NCBI GenBank assembly: GCA_029204225.1
Contig: CM055097.1
Span: 62,334,950 to 62,398,949, forward strand
Length of the DNA stretch: 64,000 nucleotides
Source of the DNA: Diphasiastrum complanatum
Lineage: Eukaryota > Streptophyta > Lycopodiopsida > Lycopodiales > Lycopodiaceae
Direction of reading: 5' to 3'
The translations under genes and the position numbers were made by a program. Of the stretch, positions 9,868 to 19,772 are shown in pieces. Below the pieces are notes generated by a model that was not told where the DNA came from, did not search any database, and worked only from the letters and a program-made list of their open reading frames with translations. The stretch's first letter is position 1. Every line of letters starts with the position of its first letter.

Positions 9868-10860
9868 TCCTTAGCCATATGATTTCGTTGGCCATCTTCG
9901 TGGCTGCAATGTATCCTACTTAGAAAGATGACTGAGCTATGATGGTCTGCTTCTTGCTGACTCAAAGAATTGTTATGCTTGCTGCAATTGTGCACCTTCC
10001 TGTGACACTTTTACAGTCATCCTTGAGTGATGCCTAGCTTGCATCATTGTAGGAGTGCATTTGGAACCCTGCATCACAAGAATAACATAGCCCATAATCC
10101 TCCGGCTGCTAAAGGTACTGTAAGATTCGCTTCGCAATCTTCTAGTGTGCTAAGCCTGGATTCATGTTGAATTGGCTCATTCTGAACACAGCATAAGCTA
10201 TGTCGGGGCACATCAAAGATCCAATCAGCCTCCTATAAGGTGTGTGCTGCATGATCTCTTTCTCTTCAGTCTTCAAACAATCTTCATTCGTTAGGATTGT
10301 TTCTACAAGCATTGGGGTATTTGTCCCTTTGCAATCTGTCATTTTGAAATCATCAAGGATTTTCTGAATGTACCTTGACTGATGAAGGTATAGCTTTCCT
10401 TCGTTATAGTCAAGGTCGATTTGTAAGCCTAGATAACATTTGGCTTCTCCTAGGTCTGTTATCCCGAAATGTTTCAAGATCTCGCTCCACTCCTGCAATC
10501 AACTCTTCGCTTCTGCATAGTATCAGGGTGTCGTCCACATACACATCAACAATAATGATCTCCACGTCTGTGATTCTTATATAAACATTGGAGTTAGCCA
10601 TCAGTGGCTCGAATCCCAAGGATCTTAGGGCATGATCTTTCTTCTTGTACCATTATGGTGCGGATTGCTTTAGGCCATAGATACTTCTGTGCATTCGGCA
10701 TGCATAGGTAGGAAGTGAGTCGGAGATGTAACCTAGAGGTTGATCCATGTAAACTTCTTCGTCTAGATCACCATGTAGGAATGTTGTCTTTTCATTGATA
10801 ATGTGAATCTTGAGGTCGTATGCAGCTGCATATGCAAATAGTAGGCGTAAAGGATGCATG
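9868..10860 (-). pseudogene. Copia-E: RT and RNase H fragment
   Basis: Three overlapping broken frames form one Copia RT/RH block. 10653-10859 holds AAYDLKIHIINEKTTFLHGDL, YMDQPLGY and YGLKQSAP. 10410-10619 holds VYVDDTLIL with an intact YVDD box. 10142-10498 holds FGITDLGEAKCYLGLQI, DFKMTDCKGTNTPM and YRRLIGSLM. Beyond a break, 9868-9995 holds the RNase H phrase KKQTIIAQSSF then ATKMANEIIWLR. The same RH type recurs at 19773-20490. The element stops abruptly at Gypsy-C on one side and the Copia-F LTR on the other. Confidence 0.85.
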
Positions 10861-10861
10861 T

Positions 10862-11718
10862 TGTTAAAAATATCACTTCCAACTTGATGTACTTTTTTGT
10901 AGATCTTAAGATAATTGATCTTGATAGGATCTCACACGTGTGGAGTCTGTTCCCACGTGTGAAAGAATGTACATAAGTCACTTTTATAAAGTTAGATTGA
11001 TTTTAGGTAGATCTACACTAGTGTAAAATTGACCTTTGAGTAGAATCTTGAAATTGGTCAAATTGGTCAAACTTTATGTAAATAGATTGGACTTCCATGT
11101 GAATGAGTTATTACTCACACATGTCAAGATACCATTCACACGTGTGCATAAGTTTCTAGATGATAAGATGGGAAGATTCCATTAGATCCTATTTTGTGGA
11201 AAATGTTCCTATAAATGTGGAAGACTAGCTTTTTGTTTTCTACCCAAAGAGAATAGTCAACTTTGGGAAATGAACACATATGGCTCCCATTGGTGGATCT
11301 GGATGACTAGGCACTTTTCACACATGTGAAGGCTTTCTAGATAGTACACAGCTCGTGGATGTACTTGATCTATAAAGGGATCAACCAAGTCAATGAGAAG
11401 TTGATGTGACATTGGCAATTTCTAGTCTTGCTTGTATTTTCCACATTTGTCTTGTGTTTTTGTGATTGAAATGCATTTCTAAGCTTGAGTACTTTACTCT
11501 TTGTAAACAGGCCATACAGGTACTGTCCTCAACACATGTGAGGCTGTGCATCCAAGTTTTTAATCATTTGACCCATTGCTCTTGCCCAAAACATAGTTTA
11601 AAGCATCTAGATCAAGATCTAACACCTATAACTTGATAGATCTTTGGATTAAGCAATCAATAACTCTTAATGATTGATAAGTACAATCATAATTGTCCTT
11701 TTTCTCTAAAAATTGAGA
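10862..11718 (+). repeat. Copia-F 5' LTR (~857 bp, ends approximate)
   Basis: Begins TGTTAAAAATATCAC, like the TGTTAAAAATTCAC start of the Copia-D LTR, and is followed by a perfect Met primer site. The 3' boundary lacks a clean CA. Three CACGTG-centred palindromic boxes lie inside (10933-10942, 10953-10962 and 11137-11146), with further CACATGTG variants near 11319 and 11539. Confidence 0.75.
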
Positions 11719-11731
11719 TGGTATCAGAGCC
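11719..11731 (+). promoter_or_regulatory. Copia-F primer binding site
   Basis: TGGTATCAGAGCC, exact Copia consensus for initiator Met-tRNA priming, adjoining the LTR. Confidence 0.9.
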
Positions 11732-12291
11732 AAGTCTAAGAGTGATCTAAATGATTAATAGTTCTTGTAAAATCATTGACAATGTATTGTTTTTGAGCTT
11801 TACTTGAGAGGGCGAGTTCAAGAAGAGAGGTATCATCATTATTTTTGGTCAAGATCTGAAGTACTATCCACAGTGTGAAATTGTACAACAACCTTCAAAT
11901 TAACTTCCTTTAGTGTTTTTGACTCAAAAATGTGCATATTAGTCCGAAATTCAAGGTTTTTGGTCTAAATCTAGGTTCAATCTATTGAATGTTAATGATC
12001 AAATAGTGATTTGAGTCATTGAAGCAACTCATTTCGAAGCATTAGATCAGATCTATAAGGTTGATTTGTTCATATCTTAAGTGTGTGTGAAATATCAAAC
12101 AAAATTGTACTAGAATCATTTTTTCGGAGGAGTGATTTGCTAGGATATCTGAAGTAGATCTATTATACCATCATCCAAGTTGAATTAGGATTGATTGGTC
12201 CGAGATTAGAAGCTTCTTGGAAAGCTAGAAATCTATCTTAGATCACTCTTTATCAAGAGATCTTTGTGCATCTCATAGGCTTTCATTCACA
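11732..12291 (+). other. Copia-F leader
   Basis: 560 nt between primer site and gag start, no coding frame supported. Confidence 0.6.
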
Positions 12292-12669
12292 ATGTCATCC
12301 ATGGGTGGATATATGTTAGAATCTAGTGAGAAACTAACTTCCACAAACTATTCCATTTGGAAAATAAGGATGGAATCACTACTTGTGGTTCATGACCTCT
12401 TTGATATTGTTTTAGGAGTTGAGACCCCTCAGGCTTCCCAAGAACAACTAAAATGCAAGAAGAGGACTAGATTAGCCCTACATTGCTTGAAGTTGAATGT
12501 AAGCAATGACCTCTTGAAGGAGGTGGCTTCTTGTACCTCATCAAAAGAGGCTTGGGATTCACTAAAGAACATTTATGAATCCAATAACACTTCAAAAGTG
12601 TTTATGCTAAGAAACTTGATCTTGCAAAGCATGAGGGAAACGGAGAAAATGGACAACAGTATGTCCTAA
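12292..12669 (+). pseudogene. Copia-F gag N-terminus, truncated
   Basis: 125 codons starting MSSMGGYMLESSEKL. NYSIWKIRMESLL, RTRLALHCLKLNVSNDLL and SSKEAWDSLKNIYES are UBN2-type gag motifs, closely parallel to Copia-A and Copia-D. A one-base shift near 12655 causes an early stop; the neighbouring frame reads QYVLRIKSLR. About 20 bp later the element ends at the TA/GA microsatellite. Gag beyond residue ~130 and all of pol are missing. Confidence 0.88.
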
Positions 12670-12686
12670 GGATAAAATCCTTGAGA

Positions 12687-12688
<2 letters not shown>

Positions 12689-12758
<70 letters not shown>
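12689..12758 (+). repeat. (TA)21(GA)14 compound microsatellite
   Basis: Alternating TA at 12689-12730, then GA at 12731-12758. It marks the truncation point of Copia-F. Confidence 0.98.
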
Positions 12759-12761
<3 letters not shown>

Positions 12762-12774
12762 CACATACCTCAGA

Positions 12775-12897
12775 GGTCCAAAAATAGCGAGATGTGCAAG
12801 GTCCAAAAATCGAGAGATGTGCGAGGTCCAAAAATTGCGAGATGTGCGAGGTCCGAAAATTGAGAGATGTGCGAGGTCCAAAAATTGCAAGAAGGGG
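12775..12897 (+). repeat. 25-bp minisatellite, ~5 units
   Basis: Units begin GGTCCAAAAAT and end GATGTGCGA, at 12775, 12800, 12825, 12850 and a partial at 12875. Substitutions but no length changes separate the first four. Frames crossing it look open only because 25-bp units shift phase; no gene is supported. Confidence 0.92.
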
Positions 12898-13190
12898 CCG
12901 AGTTGCCAGGGGCCGAGAGAGACCAGAAAAGTGCGAAATGACCGAGCTATGTGAAAAAGAGCTATGTTGTGAGCTATTTTGCGAACCTTCGTCTTTTTTG
13001 CCTTCGCTACAAGCCTGCAATTGCAACATTGTGAAATGATAGTTAGACTTAACAGCACCGCGTTGTTTACTTGATTTTACATTACAAAGCAGACTCATAA
13101 AACAATTTCTAAAACTAGTCTTGACCATTTTATGTACGATCCCATTATGAAAGAAAGGAAATGTGTTTCTGCAAGTTTGTCAAGAAGAGA

Positions 13191-13796
13191 CTAGAACTTT
13201 GTGAACATTATTTGTCCGATGCAATAGCGGCTAGTGATGATAGATGGATTATACCCGAAGGTGAGTATCGTAAGCGTCCAAGCTATTAAGCCAGATGCAG
13301 CTGCTGCATCATTGCTCTCTGGCCTTTTCGAAATTAGGCTGTAAAGGCCAATCAACACCGCTGCCACTCCAACTACTCCAGAAATGCACGCAAATATGAT
13401 CACATACGGAGTTGCCCTATTTCCTGCAATTCTCACAAGTTTGCAACAACTTCGTTACACAACGTGTTGGAACATCACGCACAATAGAAATCCCAGCGCG
13501 TCAACAACATGCAACTGTAGCCATCTCATGACAATCAATCGACGACGCAATACAGCGGATCAATAAAGCTCAATAACCCATCTAATAATGTATGCAAAAC
13601 TATGCTGCAACGATCGCAATCACACATATGCATGCAAAACTATAGTGCAAGGATCTCATTATTTACCACTGTTCAGCTTATTATCGATGAGTTCATTCAA
13701 CGCCCATCCCGAAAGTCCAAGCACAGCCGCATAAAATGTGAAATTGAGGAACAGCACTGCCGCTGTCAGAGCGCTGATCAATCCTTTGCCAGCCAT
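13191..13796 (-). CDS. AWPM-19-like membrane protein (exons 13667-13796 and 13191-13423)
   Basis: AWPM-19/PM19-like proteins are small plant plasma-membrane proteins with about four transmembrane helices. They are induced by ABA, cold or seed drying; one rice member is reported as an ABA transporter. Exon 1 (ATG at 13796-13794) encodes 43 residues starting MAGKGLISAL. Its first helix runs TAAVLFLNFTFYAAVLGLSG, then WALNELIDN. It ends AGTG|GTAAAT, and exon 2 begins after TTGCAG at 13424, keeping phase through a shared Gly codon. Exon 2 reads NRATPYVIIFACISGVVGVA (helix 2), then AAAASGLIAWTLTILTFG, the family's signature 'AAAAS...AW..T..A.G' helix 3. The family normally continues with a conserved segment and a fourth helix. 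Here the reading departs after TFG and stops at 13191, giving 120 residues. A GT donor at 13254-13253 (GG|GTATAA) suggests a further, unplaced exon. The splice sites, start and family match are seen; the 3' end is uncertain. Confidence 0.82.
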
Positions 13797-14000
13797 GAAT
13801 AACAGTGGACGTGACGTATACTAGCTTAAAAGCTGAATATTCTGGAATTGAATTCAACAAACAAAGCAAACCTAGACAACCCACAAAGCTCAAAAGGTCT
13901 TTCAGAAGGCAATGCAGGAGGATCGATGAAGCAGCATCGTTCATCAACCTCGCAATGCTATCTCAAGAGGAGGAGAGACGGAGAGAGAGTGAAGCATGGA

Positions 14001-14011
14001 GATAAATTATA
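14001..14011 (-). promoter_or_regulatory. TATA-like box of the AWPM-19-like gene
   Basis: Minus strand TATAATTTATC about 205 bp upstream of the ATG, a plausible distance for a plant promoter with a ~170-nt 5' UTR. Not experimentally supported. Confidence 0.45.
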
Positions 14012-14135
14012 GTGATACGAGCACGATCAGGCAGGCGGGTTGCCTCCAGGAGCGAGAGGCGGACGGGCTCGTTGCCACATGTGAAGTGGTTGTCACTGTT
14101 CAATGGATGCGGCATCTTCACCCGTGCAAATGCAG

Positions 14136-14144
14136 ACACGTGGC
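14136..14144 (+). promoter_or_regulatory. ABRE/G-box candidate upstream of the AWPM-19-like gene
   Basis: ACACGTGGC, an exact match to the ABA-responsive element core (PyACGTGGC), lying ~125 bp upstream of the TATA-like box and ~340 bp from the ATG. ABRE boxes are bound by bZIP factors of the ABF/AREB group. The site fits the ABA-inducible character of the family; function is inference. Confidence 0.55.
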
Positions 14145-14259
14145 TCGAGATGAAACTTGTCGTCCAATCAACGTTGCAGATGGACTTTAAGAGTTCTTGA
14201 AGTGAGCCTTGCGTGCCCTCCAGCCTTTTGCGGATAAGGGCAAGGGACTGAAGGGCCCC

Positions 14260-14800
14260 CAAGGTGTGCTACTTTTAGTATTTTGTGCTATGCAATTATC
14301 CCAAAGAGTGCAAGGTAATATGGGACCCCACACTTAGTATTTTGTGCTAGGCGATGATCCCACATAGTGCAATTGCTGCATGTGATACGGGACCCGACAT
14401 TGAGTAGTGGTAGCCATGAATTGCCGAGGGCCAAATCATTCTATGTTGAATATGGCAACACCAATAGCTGTTTTAGCTTGTAGTTAGCTCCAACAGGATT
14501 CTTGAAACCTGATTTTGCCTTTTGTTAAAATCATGGTGCAATTTGGTTCGCACATAGTTATCTCTAAGTGGACTTTTAAAACCTAATAGTGATGCAATGT
14601 GGGACCCAACATTGAGTAGTGGTAGCCACAAATTGCCGAGGACCTAATCATATTATGTTCGATGTGGCTCGACCAATAATTGTTACCACACGTAGTTAGC
14701 TCTAGCTGGATTTTTGAAACCTAATTTTGCATTATTTGAAACTTGTGATGCAAGTTGGTTCGCACGTAGTTTTATCTAGCTAGATTTTTGAAACCTAATT
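14260..14800 (+). repeat. Degenerate tandem repeat, ~212-bp period
   Basis: GGGACCC(G/A)ACATTGAGTAG followed by TGGTAGCCA...AATTGCCGAG begins near 14389 and again near 14601. A shorter phrase (GTAGTTAGCTC ... TTTTTGAAACCTAATTTTGC-like) recurs about every 105 bp, four times to 14800. No coding potential. Confidence 0.75.
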
Positions 14801-15962
14801 TTACCATTTGTCAAAATAGTGTGAGTTGGTTGGTTGAGAAAAAAATGCACCTGCAAGTTATTCGCAAAAAAGATAAGCTGCTACTTATTTTCTATGCATT
14901 CAATGTGAAAAAAATTAAAAAAATGAGTCATCATAAGAAACATGTATCTCAAAATGGGCAACAAATCAAGAGACAAATTATGACATTCAAGTTAAACCTG
15001 AAAAAGAGCCCCAAATCCTACCAGAGCTAATTATGTATAAAAGAATGGTTATTTAGTGACTTTTAGTGGTTGTTTAGTTCATTTTCTAAGTTACATTGGG
15101 CCCCAAGAGATGTAGTACCAACCCTAAAATTGTGCTTCTTTTGCTCTCTTTTTTTTTTCTAGAGGGGAATTGCCTTTCTAGAGACCTTAAGTGGAGGTGT
15201 TGCTTAAGGGATTGATTAAGCTGTCGAGACATGGAATGAATCATAATGAATTGTTGGACTAATCATGTCATGCATGGTATCACCATCAACAAGTCTAGCA
15301 TCATTTAAGGCCGATGATGATCCAAGTCAATATTATCAATAATATACTCAAGCTTGCATTTGAATTTATTCTTTGAAACCAACTTTTTTTTTCTCTAGAA
15401 ATTTGAAAAGAGAGTCACAAGAGGTAGTGTACCGATTGTTCACTAAACTTTAGCCTCTCCCACTCTTTTCTTCTATGATAGATCTCAATGTTCTTCTGAT
15501 TTTCTAAATCATGTGGTGGTATGATAATTTCTCTACCAATCGCAATTTAAATGTCATTGTAGTCACATGAAATCTACATGAAAAGAACATCAAAACATAA
15601 GTCCAATAGATTGAACCACCATATTCAAACAACTAAAGCGCATTTGCTGTCACTATCACTAAAAAGAGTACTTGCTTCTATGACCATAATGTGTATCACT
15701 ATCGGGTGTGATGAAGTTCTTGTCAATGTCATATGTTGTAGCCAACTAATCTATGTCACATAATTAGTGACTATGAGATTTCATATATAATTAAGATGCA
15801 TAAGATAATCATATAAAAAAAAGATTCCATATATTTCCCCTCCGTAGCGGCGATGGCCACGATGGCGCGAGTGTCATTGTGGGCAGCACGCCAACGCCAT
15901 GGAAGGATTGGGAGTTGCAAGTTGTTGTGTGTGAAATATAAAAAGAGAGAGACTTGTGTAAT
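14801..15962. other. Non-coding stretch
   Basis: Only short AT-rich frames, none with a recognisable family. A GC-richer patch at 15840-15905 stands out from its surroundings and could be an old coding fragment, but I could not place it. Confidence 0.5.
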
Positions 15963-16680
15963 TGTTGAAAATATTTCTAGTTTGTAGTACGGTGGCTAGA
16001 TCTACTCACGGATGTAGTATAGTGTTAGAGAGGATCGTCCACTTTTTAGGAATCTACTAAAAGCTTTCAAATGAAAAATAAACAAACAAGGACGGGAGCC
16101 CCAAGGCTTTCCCAACTAGTGCTCGTAACAGAAATAAAAAACTAACTTGACTAAGGTTTACCCAACTAGCCAAGATTAACAAAAACTAGATCCTACACCC
16201 AAAAGGGAGATGGAAATAATAAATTGCGGCTAACTAAGCAACTAACAAATAAAGCATGCCACAATAAACCAATGAAAAGGAGGCAAGAGGAGGCCCGAGC
16301 ACCTTCCCTCAAGCTATGCACCTTTCCAAAGGGAACACAAGTGAAATAGCAAGATAATCTCAAGAGAGAGCAATTTAGCATAATCTCAAAAGTGTTGTGT
16401 ACATGACAAATACCTCTCCTTTTATAGCAAGGAGGGTCTTCCATAAATATCCACTAACTTATGGGATTAGTTTAAAACTAGTCATTCTAGAACTTCTAAC
16501 TTAGGACTTAGAACTTTAAAAGTTTCTAATCTTTGAAACTTAAGATAACTTGAGGCAAATATTTCTAAGCTTAAGTTTCTTAAGTCTAAGTTCTAATCCT
16601 AAGTTTAAGTTATTTTATTATTTTAGGCTTCTACTCATGGACTTACAAAACACATGCCATGGTAGAAGTTTATATCAAAT
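15963..16680 (-). repeat. LTR copy 1, same family as the Gypsy-J LTR
   Basis: Plus strand starts TGTTGAAAATATTTCTAG, like the Gypsy-J LTR at 34519 (TGTTGAAAGTATTTCTAG). It follows that LTR through GTAGTATAG, TCGTCCACTTTTT, CCCAACTAG and CTTACAAAACACATGCCATG. It ends early near 16680, lacking the last ~100 bp. Confidence 0.85.
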
Positions 16681-16689
16681 TTAGCAAGC

Positions 16690-16835
16690 ATAGATGATCC
16701 ACAACTAACACTAACATCCGTTAACATTACAGATTAACACTACGCACTAACACTACATTTAGTAACCCTAAATCAATTAACACTACAATCCACAGTAAGA
16801 TTGATACTTGCTTCTCTCTCTCTCCCTTTCTCTCT
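16690..16835. repeat. TAACACTA-rich low-complexity DNA and short CT tract
   Basis: Repeated AACACTA words ending in a CTCTCTCTCTCCC tract. The same word type occurs beside the hAT relic at 53175-53450. No gene. Confidence 0.7.
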
Positions 16836-17556
16836 CACAAAAAGCATAAGAACATACAATCTCAATAATATTTAGATCCAACAATTAACAAATACAAAGA
16901 AAGCATGAGAGATGGAGGAAACGAGATAGAGAGCAAGGACATTCATAATTTATTTCATAAGAGGCTCAACCGCTTGTATTGAAATGAAGAGAGAACATGA
17001 TTAACAAACTCGAGTTTGCCCCTATTTATAGTAGCCAATTCTAACCCAAGTCCCAGAAATTGGAGGGAACTCAATTCAAAAATTGGAGAGAACCAATTTG
17101 AATTTGAATTTCAAACCAATTTTGGTGGGAACCCCAATTTTATTCACTAACTTGACATTTAGGCCCTGGGACATTAAAAGTCCCACAAAAAGGCCTAAAG
17201 TCCTTTTATTTACTTTCTAATCAATCAAATAACTATGTGATCATCGGATTGGACTTACACATGAAGGGTGCCAAATTCCTCTCACTTATTAGCTAGAGTT
17301 AGGGTTGCCTCGATATCTGCAAACCCTCCAATAGTATCCCTTACCAAAACTGGTGGCGGTCCCACGACACCTTGCGAGATTTATTCACTTCGGGCTCTGA
17401 TTAGCCTCGCATTGTATCTTGATCAGGTGGTACTGCACCTTCTCTAGTGAATTCTAGGCACGCCATATTGAAATCTTTCTCGTGCGATAAGAAGCACTTA
17501 TTCACCCGACAATCCATTTCGAAGTGGCCCATGCCGTAAATATTGATTTCCACATT

Positions 17557-18042
17557 TCACCCAGCATCGCAGCATGATAGTACAAACCTAGCAAGTGGCA
17601 ATTGATCCTGAACACTGTCGGACGTCAGTGGTTTATTTGGATCGAAAGCCAATTGAGGAAGACAATCATCCCACCGTGTTGTTATAGATGCCAACATTGT
17701 CAAATCGTTTGCAAAAAGCATAAATTGCCTAACGGTCAGATCTGGCGAATGTCTAAACTCGACCGCATAAAATTGTAAGGCTCGGTTGAAATCCACTAAT
17801 ATTTGCCAATTGTATACTTGGTGTATAGTGGGCCAATTTGGGGTATAGATGCTCACTTGCACTAATGGAACCCCCAGATCTTTCCATTTAATTCCTCTTG
17901 GCATCGGCAAGTAATATGGATCTACCCGCAATTGACAAAAGCTAGCAACATAACTCCTGATGATTCGGAGTCTTTTCAAAAACTGTGGTTCGCCATGTTG
18001 TTGAAAATAAATCTTGTTTATGCGATGGCTAGATCTACTCAT
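17557..18042 (-). pseudogene. Gag-like ORF between two LTR copies
   Basis: 161 codons; the first ~15 overlap the end of LTR copy 2, so the real start is uncertain. The protein is Trp/Leu/Phe-rich, with NWPTIHQVYNWQILVDFNRA and FANDLTMLASITTRWDDCLP. After the stop, a nearby frame (17545-17490) reads YGMGHFEMDCR, which looks like a zinc knuckle (CxxCxxxGHxxxxC) that has lost its first Cys residues. Position just inside an LTR plus a knuckle-like end suggests gag of a non-autonomous LTR element. I do not recognise the sequence itself. Confidence 0.45.
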
Positions 18043-18785
18043 GGGTGTAGTATAGTGTAGAGAGGATCGTCCACCTTTTTAAGAACCTACCAAAGCTTTC
18101 AAATGGAAATAAACAAACAATAATGGAAGCACTAAGGCTTTCCCAACTAGTGCTCGGAACTGAAATAAACTAACTAAGATAACAAGCAATAAAATGCTTG
18201 CTAAGGCTTACCCAACTAGCAAGTTCACTAAGCTAGAATCTAATTGAACACCCAAAAGGGAGGTAGAAATAATAGATTGCGGCTAACTAAATAATCAACA
18301 AATAAACACATGCCACAATATACACCAATGAGAAGGAGACAAGAGGAGGCCCGAGCACCTTCCCTCAAGCACCTTCCCAAAGGGAACACAAATGAAATAG
18401 AATGATAGCCTCAAAAATAGAGAGCAAGATAGCTTAATCTCAAAAGTGTTGTCTACATGGCAAATACCTCTCCTTTTATAGCAAGGAGGGTCTTCCATAA
18501 GTAACTTATGGGATTAATTTAAAACTAGCCATTCTAGAACTCCTAACTTAGGACTTAGAACTTTAAAAGTTTCTAACTTTGAAACTAAAGATAACTTAAG
18601 ACAAACATTTCAAATCTTAAGTTTCTTAAGTCTATTCTAATTTTAAGTTTAAGTTATTTTATTATTTTAAGCTTCTACCTATGGACTTACAAAACACATG
18701 CCATAGTCGTAGTTTATTGGCAAATACTCGTACGTGGGCTTACAAAACACATGTCACGGAGCTTTATTTCTTTTTTTATATTTTT
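17999..18785 (-). repeat. LTR copy 2, same family as the Gypsy-J LTR
   Basis: Starts TGTTGAAAATAAATC on the plus strand and parallels copy 1 and the Gypsy-J LTR to CACGGAGCTTTATTTC. It is in the same orientation as copy 1, 2 kb away. The two may be the LTRs of one non-autonomous element. On the minus strand the sequence after its CAACA end reads ACATGGCGAACCACAG, a possible primer site. Confidence 0.8.
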
Positions 18786-18953
18786 TGATGGAAAAATTTT
18801 GGTAAAAATTCTGGTGACAAACTGATGGGAGTCTCTCAAACAATTTGCGAAACTTGCGCGAAACTATTCTGTTTGCGAATAATTTTTGTTTGAGAAGAAT
18901 TCGCGAAACTTGAACGAGTTCTGATATTGATTTTTGTTGAAAGCAAAGTGATC

Positions 18954-19759
18954 GTGAAGCAAAACACAAAGCGAAAATAGTCGCAAACAAAATCAATTCA
19001 TGTGGAATTCAGATATAATTGCTGGACACTGTCGGCTATATCATTCCTACAATTCTTTAGAATGTAGACAGACACTACTGATCTACGTTATAAATTAATA
19101 CAGTATTCAACAAGACTGAACCAGTGTGCGAAATTGAATAAACAAGTAAATGAGACACACGAACAATAATAGACAAAAATTCATTTGAGATCATACAAAA
19201 GTCAGAATAATATGTGCATAACAGCTACAATATTATCTATTGATCCTCTTGATTTCAAGCACTGTGTGACAGACCTACACAGTGCATTGGCGTGAGAGAA
19301 ATACAATTCTCCCACGAATAGCGTCTCGCTTATTAGCGAACTTCTTGGATCTTCATATCCTCTTACAAAAATTGTCTCGCTCATGTATTCTGTATATTTT
19401 CATCTTTTTTTTTTTGTTTGTCTGTTTTATGCATCAAGCAGAATGTATATTGTTCACGAACTTTTTCAAGTTGCATCGTGTAACTTTCCTAATCAGACAG
19501 ATTAAACATCTATAACTAATCATGGATTACAAGAGTGGTGGATTAGCCACATCCTAAAGCACTTCTGCTGATGTCACGATATCAGATCAAATATTTGTAC
19601 CTCATGGTACTTGGTTGATCTTGTTGGTCCTTTGTGGAGCACGAATGATTATGTGTCGCGAACAATTTCGTGTCGTGTGTCGCGAAATGTTCACGACATT
19701 TTCTCTTCATGGTTTGAAAGCTAGCAAAGCTTTGGCAATTGAAACGTTTTGTTTCTTCA
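18954..19759 (-). repeat. Copia-K1 family 3' LTR
   Basis: On the minus strand it starts TGAAGAAACAAAACG immediately after a purine tract, as does the complete LTR at 39116-39730 (TGAAGAAACAAATTG). Shared internal phrases include GCTGGACA and CACTACTGATCTAC. The lower boundary is set by analogy (TGAAG on the plus strand at 18954). Confidence 0.75.
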
Positions 19760-19772
19760 ACTCCCTCTCAAA
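19760..19772 (-). promoter_or_regulatory. Polypurine tract of the Copia-K1 fragment
   Basis: Minus strand TTTGAGAGGGAGT directly before the LTR start, the usual plus-strand priming tract. Confidence 0.7.

Larger units (their letters stand above)
8673..9868 (-). mobile_element. Gypsy-C: Ty3/Gypsy chromodomain element, integrase end only
   Basis: Only the 3' part of pol is left: the H2C2 zinc module, integrase core, C-terminal integrase and chromodomain-like end, in broken frames. The chromodomain-like EYLVNWHDRPLFNATWE puts it among chromoviruses. Its upstream edge runs directly into Copia-E near 9868. Confidence 0.82.

Noticed and set aside
10756-10981. A 72-codon minus-strand frame over the Copia-E/Copia-F join
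   Set aside because: It crosses two unrelated elements and matches neither protein.
12666-13128. Two long overlapping minus-strand frames over the microsatellite
   Set aside because: They exist because TA/GA and the 25-bp units lack stops; the product is Ser-Leu and Tyr-Ile repeats with no family.
13384-14262. Several 60-100-codon frames on both strands around the AWPM-19-like gene
   Set aside because: Shadows of exon 1, exon 2, 5' UTR and promoter; none has start context, motif or similarity.
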